Shown here in pieces: positions 12,669 to 16,654 of a stretch of 16,654 nucleotides of DNA. Below the pieces are notes generated by a model that saw only the letters and a program-made list of their open reading frames with translations, did no database searches and was not told the origin of the DNA. The translations under genes were made by a program, and so were the position numbers. The first letter of the stretch is position 1, and the number at the start of each line of letters is the position of its first letter. Source of the DNA: Patescibacteria group bacterium (GTDB taxonomy: Bacteria > Patescibacteriota > Minisyncoccia > Minisyncoccales > GWA2-46-15); assembly GCA_018895125.1 (NCBI GenBank), contig JAHIOR010000018.1, positions 1 through 16,654 of the forward strand, in the 5' to 3' direction.

Positions 12669-13076
12669 ATGACGAAGATTATAAAAAGAAAAAAAATCAA
12701 ATGCGCCTTTTGCAAAGGCACGGGAGTTCAATCGCGCTATTTGAAGAGTCGCTGTTTTAAGGTCCCTGCCATTACCTGCCCATCCTGCAAAGGGAAAGGG
12801 AGGTTGCCGGGAACATTGGGACTTGCCTGCATTCACTGCAAGGGAGTAGGAGTTCTTGAAAAAGGAGAGGCGGTTGATGTCTTAGTAGAACGTTTAGGAG
12901 AAATTACGAAACGTCTGTCGATGGTGAGGAAAGAAGCCGAGAAGAAAACCAAAGAGATTGAGAAGCAGCTTAAGCCCGTCGAACCCTTTATTAAAGAAGT
13001 AAAAAAAGAAACAGTATGGTTAAAAAAATTAGAAAACAATCTAAAGAAAGTGTGGGGGTCTCTCTGGGAAGAGTAG
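12669..13076 (+). CDS. DnaJ-type zinc-finger protein with three CxxCxGxG motifs and coiled coil
   Basis: 135 residues. CxxCxGxG motifs begin at Cys12, Cys37 and Cys54, half the number in the 6167 protein. Residues about 70-130 are a charged helix with coiled-coil character. Three motifs are an odd count, because zinc sites in DnaJ need two motifs each, so dimerisation or a partner may complete a site. It lies 5 bases after the GvpF-J gene, giving the order J-like domain then zinc finger, as within a DnaJ protein but on two polypeptides. Its 3' end overlaps the next gene by up to 61 bases. It ends in TAG, unlike its neighbours. Confidence 0.72.
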   Translation: MTKIIKRKKIKCAFCKGTGVQSRYLKSRCFKVPAITCPSCKGKGRLPGTLGLACIHCKGVGVLEKGEAVDVLVERLGEITKRLSMVRKEAEKKTKEIEKQLKPVEPFIKEVKKETVWLKKLENNLKKVWGSLWEE

Positions 13077-13321
13077 CGGGGGGACTTTTGAAGGGCATTG
13101 GCGGGTTGTTTTTGGGATTGGCGGCAAAGCTTGAAGAAGAAGGCAAGGATGAATATGTGGAGCAAGGAGAAATCACCGGCAAGACAGAAAGCGGAAAAGA
13201 GTATAAGGGCGCTTACGGCCTTCATCCCGAGGATTTTAGGGGACAAAAGAGATTGCCGGGCGAGTTACTCAAAAATAAAAAGTTGGTCAAGAAAAAGAGA
13301 GTCCAACACTCCAATAAATAA
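13016..13321 (+). CDS. GvpH N-terminal-domain-only protein
   Basis: 101 residues. Residues 22-68 ('GGLLKGIGGLFLGLAAKLEE', then 'GEITGK' and 'GAYGLHPEDF') align with residues 26-77 of the GvpH-like protein at 8881, but no Hsp20 domain follows. A short Lys-rich tail ends the protein. The Gly-rich hydrophobic segment may bind GvpA or a membrane surface. It overlaps the previous gene by 61 bases with this ATG. A GTG at 13052 would cut the overlap to 25 bases and still keep the whole domain, so the start is uncertain. It may be a partial GvpH copy kept as a partner, or a split GvpH. Confidence 0.65.
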   Translation: MVKKIRKQSKESVGVSLGRVAGGLLKGIGGLFLGLAAKLEEEGKDEYVEQGEITGKTESGKEYKGAYGLHPEDFRGQKRLPGELLKNKKLVKKKRVQHSNK

Positions 13322-13325
13322 TTCC

Positions 13326-13889
13326 ATGGCTTTAGAAAATAACATAGCACATAATCAGGGCAAGCATAAAAAGCGCAGAAAGAAGGCGCGGTTTAAGTTT
13401 AAGAATAAATCAACAATCCTTTTGATTTCAGTGCCTATTCTTTTACTCATTCTCATAAACATTGAATTAGCCCAGCTGTTTTTTCCATTCAAAGATTTAA
13501 TTAAAAAGGCTGCTGTTAGCCCGCGGCCGGTCTATATTGTTGATTCACAACCGATTGATATTGACGCTTATTTACAAGAGTATTTTGCCAATAAAATTCC
13601 CAAAAAGACCATGCAGGTAACCGTCACGGCTTATTCCAGCACTAATGGCGAAACAGATGAAACCCCTTATCATACTGCCATTGGCACTTTTGTTCGCGAT
13701 GGCATAGTGGCGGCTAATTTTTTACCCATTGGCACAGTGATTCGTTTTCCCGATAAATTTGGAGAAAAACTTTTTATCGTAGAAGACCGGATGGATGAAC
13801 GTTTTGGGCTTCAAGTTGACATCTGGATGTCCAATCAGGAAGAAGCAAAAAAATTTGGTATTCAGTATATGAAGATGGAGATTTTTTAA
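13326..13889 (+). CDS. Membrane-anchored 3D-domain protein (cell-wall hydrolase-like)
   Basis: 187 residues from the ATG at 13326, 5 bases after the previous stop; longer upstream frames overlap that gene. A Lys/Arg-rich N-terminus (about 12-29) precedes a membrane segment (about 30-53), so the rest faces outside. The C-terminal 3D domain has the three family aspartates: Asp111 in 'GETDETP', Asp154 in 'VEDRM' and Asp165 in 'VDIW'. 3D domains are double-psi barrels found in MltA-type lytic transglycosylases and in wall proteins such as YocH of Bacillus. A wall-acting protein within a gas vesicle operon is unexpected. It may be an insertion of a host gene, or serve envelope remodelling in cells that make vesicles. 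Confidence 0.85.
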   Translation: MALENNIAHNQGKHKKRRKKARFKFKNKSTILLISVPILLLILINIELAQLFFPFKDLIKKAAVSPRPVYIVDSQPIDIDAYLQEYFANKIPKKTMQVTVTAYSSTNGETDETPYHTAIGTFVRDGIVAANFLPIGTVIRFPDKFGEKLFIVEDRMDERFGLQVDIWMSNQEEAKKFGIQYMKMEIF

Positions 13890-13891
13890 CT

Positions 13892-14380
13892 ATGGTTGAG
13901 AAAGACCACATACAATCTAATCCGGGAACTATTGAAGCGCTCAAGGCAGCGACTCGTCAAGTGAGGCAACCGGCGCCTCGCGATGAAAATTCCGGTTCGC
14001 CCGCCGTTGTTACCAGCCCAGTAGCTCATATGGCCCGTGGTGAGCTTAAACAAAAGCCCCAGTCAATGCCCGCCTCCGCCCTATCGGGCTGCCTCCTTCG
14101 CCGAAGTGGCTACGAAGGCCGAGTCGGCGAGGTAAGGCCGGCCTTTGAAAATTTTGCTGAAGCATTTATTAAAAAGATAACATCAGTAGAACAAGAAAGA
14201 GACAAAATCGAAAAAGAGCAACTCGTAGTTGAACAAGAACTATCCCGGGTTGAAAAGATTCATACGGATTTATTTGAAAAGAAAAAACAATTAGAAAATA
14301 GAAGAAACGAATTTATAAAAGTAAACGATAAATTAAAAGAATTAGATAAGGAAATGAGCGATGCGCTCAAATCTCCATAA
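13892..14380 (+). CDS. Coiled-coil protein carrying a palindromic-repeat insertion
   Basis: 162 residues, no recognised family. Residues about 88-155 form a coiled coil ('VEQERDKIEKEQLVVEQEL' and 'KKQLENRRNEFIKVNDKLKE'). The N-terminal 58 residues are polar and probably disordered. Residues about 59-85 are encoded by a GC-rich palindrome-rich repeat (about 14068-14138) read in frame, and their Gly/Arg/Ser composition differs from the rest. The gene starts 2 bases after the 3D gene and ends 2 bases before the next gene. The function could be a structural or adaptor role, but nothing shows it. Confidence 0.6.
   Translation: MVEKDHIQSNPGTIEALKAATRQVRQPAPRDENSGSPAVVTSPVAHMARGELKQKPQSMPASALSGCLLRRSGYEGRVGEVRPAFENFAEAFIKKITSVEQERDKIEKEQLVVEQELSRVEKIHTDLFEKKKQLENRRNEFIKVNDKLKELDKEMSDALKSP
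14068..14138. repeat. Palindromic repeat inserted in frame in the 13892 gene
   Basis: ccttcg (14095-14100) pairs with cgaagg (14113-14118), and the cctc...cgccga side (about 14092-14104) pairs with tcggcgagg (14124-14132). It is GC-rich against an AT-rich gene. It resembles the short palindromic elements found inside and between CPR genes (recalled). Confidence 0.6.
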
Positions 14381-14382
14381 AT

Positions 14383-14898
14383 ATGACTTCAAGAGAATCA
14401 GAAATATTAAATATTATTTATCAATCAGGAGGTCAATGCTCTATGCGGAAAATTAGTAAAGAGACGGGCTTGAGTCCGGATTATGCTTTTTTGGTTGTCA
14501 AGGACTTGCTAAAGCAGAAATTAATTAAAAAAATTGCAAATGATGTGTTTATTTTAACCAGCAGCGGAAGGTTATTGTTAGGACGTTTGAGAGATAGTTT
14601 AGAAAGGAAGACCCCGACCCTTATAAAAGTGTTTCGCAGTTTTGACACTGAAGTTGAGCCGCCCCCTTTTGAGCCAGAAATTCATTTTATTAGTAGGGAA
14701 CTTATGTCCGAGCAACCCTACATAACTGAGCATAATTTAGGTAAGGGCCAAATCACTGAAATGGCAAACGCTCATTCAATACAAAAAAGCATTAAACGAT
14801 TGACAACCGCAAACCCCGTTAGAAATAAATTGTCAAAGGATACTACCCAACATGCCGTAGGAATTTCTAACGGGGCAAAAGGTCGAAATATTAATTAA
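14383..14898 (+). CDS. Winged-helix DNA-binding protein (gvp operon, second copy)
   Basis: 171 residues. Residues 1-70 form a winged helix: 'RESEILNIIYQSGGQCS', 'MRKISKETGLSPDYAFLVV' and a wing ending 'DVFILTSSGRLLL'. This matches the 8573 protein in helix spacing and recognition-helix start. Residues 71-140 are of unknown fold, with a Pro-rich patch (93-98). Residues 144-166 (NPVRNKLS...GISNGAK) are encoded by a 13-bp perfect inverted repeat and its loop, so the C-terminus is repeat-derived. Two paralogous winged-helix proteins in one operon suggest a heterodimer or separate regulatory inputs (inference). Confidence 0.7.
   Translation: MTSRESEILNIIYQSGGQCSMRKISKETGLSPDYAFLVVKDLLKQKLIKKIANDVFILTSSGRLLLGRLRDSLERKTPTLIKVFRSFDTEVEPPPFEPEIHFISRELMSEQPYITEHNLGKGQITEMANAHSIQKSIKRLTTANPVRNKLSKDTTQHAVGISNGAKGRNIN
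14814..14875. repeat. 13-bp perfect inverted repeat at the end of the 14383 gene
   Basis: ccccgttagaaat (14814-14826) and atttctaacgggg (14863-14875) with a 36-base loop. It is read in frame as the protein's C-terminus. I recall the same 'ccccgttagaaat' element as a repeat in Parcubacteria genomes, unsearched here. Confidence 0.7.
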
Positions 14899-14907
14899 AG
14901 ATTAATA

Positions 14908-15987
14908 ATGCCGTATATCAGAACTATGAGCAAAAAAACAAAAAACCAAATTAGAACGAAATCTCGGCAAGTTCAAGTGGAACAAACATTGCAGGTTGGA
15001 AAAGGATTAGATGTTGGAACTGCCTTTTTCTATGCCGCTGAGAAAATCGGCGATGAGATTGTGTTTAGAATAGAACGAGACGCTTTCTTTGATATTCCGT
15101 TCAGCGACCACATCAAAGAAATATTTGAGAGAGACAATGTGAAGTATATCCGAAAGGGAGACCAGTTTTATGTTGTTGGCAATGGGGCCCTGCGTTTTGC
15201 CAACCTCTTCGGGCGCAATGTTCGTCGACCATTAGAACGAGGAATAATTAGTCCGCAAGAAAAAGATGCCCTCCCTATTGTTCAGCTTTTAATAGAAAGC
15301 GCTGTCGGTTCTCACCGTCATACTGGCGAAACAGTGTATTATTCAGTTCCGGCCCAGCCAATAGATACTGATTTTGATGTTTTTTATCATCAGCATATTA
15401 TTGATGGTTTTCTCTCGGGTTTTGGCTACACTCCGAAGCCGATTAATGAGGGCCTGGCAGTTATATTTTCTGAACTTGCTGAAGAGGACTTTACCGGACT
15501 TGCTTTTTCTTTTGGCGGCGGGATGGTGAATGTCTGCTTAGCTAATTTGTCTATTCCTGTTGTGAGTTTCAGCATCGCTCGCGCAGGAGATTGGATAGAC
15601 AAACAGGTAGCTTATGCTATCAACGAGTCGGTGAGCACTATCACCGGCTGGAAAGAATCGTATTTGGATTTAGATAAAAGAGAAAATTTTTCAAGAATTG
15701 AACAAGCGCTCTCCATTTATTACGATATTCTACTTAATTATGTGGTTGGACATCTTAAAACTGAGCTTGAAAAATCAGCTGTTCATCTTGAAAAACCTTT
15801 GACCGTAATGGTTTCCGGAGGAACTGCAAAACCAAATGGATTTCTCAAACGGTTCCAAGAGACCCTGCAAAAATTTCAGCTGCCTATTGAGTTGGGAGAA
15901 ATACGATTAGCATCACAGCCGCTTCACAGCGTCGCTAAAGGAGCTTTAATTGCGGCTATAGCTGATGAAATAAAGATATGTCGTTAA
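14908..15987 (+). CDS. Actin-like (ASKHA) ATPase of the gas vesicle operon
   Basis: 359 residues with the actin/Hsp70/ParM fold motifs. Phosphate-1 is 'GLDVGT' (33-38). The connect region is around 'NEGLAVIF' (180-187). Phosphate-2 is 'FSFGGGMV' (200-207), in which the usual Asp before the Gly run is replaced by Ser201. The adenosine motif is 'SGGTAKPNGF' (303-312). A loss of that Asp may weaken hydrolysis. ParM, MamK and related filaments move or align plasmids and organelles, so a vesicle positioning role is conceivable; an Hsp70-like or regulatory role is the alternative. An internal ATG at 14926 is another possible start. Its stop overlaps the next gene by 10 bases. Confidence 0.78.
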   Translation: MPYIRTMSKKTKNQIRTKSRQVQVEQTLQVGKGLDVGTAFFYAAEKIGDEIVFRIERDAFFDIPFSDHIKEIFERDNVKYIRKGDQFYVVGNGALRFANLFGRNVRRPLERGIISPQEKDALPIVQLLIESAVGSHRHTGETVYYSVPAQPIDTDFDVFYHQHIIDGFLSGFGYTPKPINEGLAVIFSELAEEDFTGLAFSFGGGMVNVCLANLSIPVVSFSIARAGDWIDKQVAYAINESVSTITGWKESYLDLDKRENFSRIEQALSIYYDILLNYVVGHLKTELEKSAVHLEKPLTVMVSGGTAKPNGFLKRFQETLQKFQLPIELGEIRLASQPLHSVAKGALIAAIADEIKICR

Positions 15988-16654
15988 GCGATCTTTCACA
16001 AAAGAATCCGCAGTTTGTCTTATTTGGTGGAAAGGGCGGCGTAGGCAAGACAACAATGGCAAGCGCTTCGGCGGTTCACTTTGCAAAAGCCCGCAAGACC
16101 TTAATTTTTACAACCGATCCGGCGCCGTCGCTGGCAGATAGCTTGGAACAAAAATTGTCTAATGAACCCGTAAAAATTACCGGCGTTGAAAATTTGTGGG
16201 CTATGGAAATTGACGCCAAGATTGTTCTTAAAGAATTTAAAGAAGAATACGGCGATGATATTTTAGATATTTTGAATAAGGGCACTTATCTCTCTGATGA
16301 GGAAACAAAGGAAATATTTTCGCTTGATATCCCGGGACTTGATGAGGTGATGGGGCTTAAAAAAATAACCGATTTTATGGATAGCCAGGACTACGACTTA
16401 TACATAGTTGATACCGCGCCTACGGGGCATACCTTGCGACTCTTGGCCCTTCCTGAACTTCTGGATGAGTGGATTAAATTTTTAGCCAGTTTGCGGTGGC
16501 GCTATCACTATATGGCGGAGCGATTTTCCGGGGAGAAAAAAATTGAAAAAGCCGATGAGTTTCTTCTAGCGATGAAGAAAACGGTAAAAAGAGTAAGGAG
16601 CCTTCTTCAGGACTCGGCAAAGACTGAATTCATAGTTGTTACAATTCCCGAAGC
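15978..16654 (+). CDS. ArsA/Get3-like ATPase (partial, cut by window end)
   Basis: 225 residues are visible; the gene continues past the window. Deviant Walker A 'GGKGGVGKTT' (17-26) carries the signature Lys19. 'TTDPAPSLADSL' (45-56) and switch II 'IVDTAPTGHTLRLL' (143-156) are diagnostic of the ArsA/Get3 branch of the SIMIBI NTPases. Family members drive arsenite efflux or shield hydrophobic tail-anchored proteins. No arsenic genes are nearby, so a chaperone role, possibly for hydrophobic GvpA, is the better guess (inference). The ATG overlaps the actin-like gene by 10 bases, implying coupled translation and equal amounts. The C-terminal region, where Get3 has its client-binding helices and zinc cysteines, cannot be judged. 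Confidence 0.88.
   Translation, partial: MSLSDLSQKNPQFVLFGGKGGVGKTTMASASAVHFAKARKTLIFTTDPAPSLADSLEQKLSNEPVKITGVENLWAMEIDAKIVLKEFKEEYGDDILDILNKGTYLSDEETKEIFSLDIPGLDEVMGLKKITDFMDSQDYDLYIVDTAPTGHTLRLLALPELLDEWIKFLASLRWRYHYMAERFSGEKKIEKADEFLLAMKKTVKRVRSLLQDSAKTEFIVVTIPE

Noticed and set aside
13098..13325. An in-frame upstream extension of the 3D-domain gene.
   Set aside because: It lies wholly over the GvpH-like gene in another frame and has non-protein-like composition; the ATG at 13326 directly precedes the basic and membrane segments.

Overview
The window reads as AT-rich DNA from a bacterium of the Candidate Phyla Radiation (Patescibacteria, Parcubacteria-like). This is inferred from style rather than a marker gene. 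The signs are tRNA genes without an encoded CCA end, many short palindromic and 'tgtcattctga' / 'gcgaagcgaagaa' type repeats (some read through in frame inside genes), gene starts mostly without a Shine-Dalgarno sequence, and a small exported protein with a Cys-bearing 'MESYPRQC' motif. The code looks standard: no gene carries an internal TGA, and two operon genes end in TGA.

Layout. Bases 1-234 hold the tail of a gene broken by an in-frame TGA. Bases 235-4050 look like ordinary host chromosome: five tRNAs (Arg-TCT, His-GTG, Arg-CCT, Ala-GGC, Ser-CGA), a minus-strand HtrA-type serine protease, a deoxyribosyltransferase-like protein, a membrane-anchored exported protein and an unknown basic protein. 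Three copies of a composite palindrome with covarying arms sit next to three of the tRNAs, two of them inside the presumed tRNA leaders. A minus-strand XRE-type regulator (4073-4441) and an 800-base non-coding stretch follow. That stretch holds operator-like dyads, tandem 12-mers, an extended -10 promoter, a 29-nt GA microsatellite and terminator or attenuator-like hairpins.

From 5283 to the window end, every gene is on the plus strand and most are packed within 20 bases of each other. This is a gas vesicle gene cluster. It contains one GvpA shell protein, two GvpC-like proteins built on a 51-residue repeat, two CxxCxGxG zinc-finger proteins, the GvpN ATPase, an Hsp20-domain GvpH-like protein and a second protein with only its N-terminal domain, a double-AAA CDC48-type ATPase, a GvpF/L protein fused to a J-like domain, two paralogous winged-helix proteins, a 3D-domain cell-wall protein, an actin-like ATPase and an ArsA/Get3-like ATPase cut by the window end. 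GvpK, GvpG, GvpJ/M/S and a second GvpF/L are not in the window and may lie beyond 16654.

How the genes may work together (inference): GvpA would build the shell and the GvpC-like proteins would brace it. GvpF-J, the zinc-finger proteins, the GvpH-like proteins and CDC48 look like a dedicated chaperone set for an aggregation-prone shell subunit, with the parts of a DnaJ co-chaperone spread over separate genes. The ArsA-like ATPase could escort hydrophobic GvpA, and the actin-like ATPase could position or segregate vesicles. The most notable points are the gas vesicle cluster in a CPR-like background, the GvpF-J fusion with separate zinc-finger proteins, the structured RNA directly after gvpA, the repeat that supplies the start region of both gvpA and the second GvpC-like gene, and the tRNA-linked palindromes.
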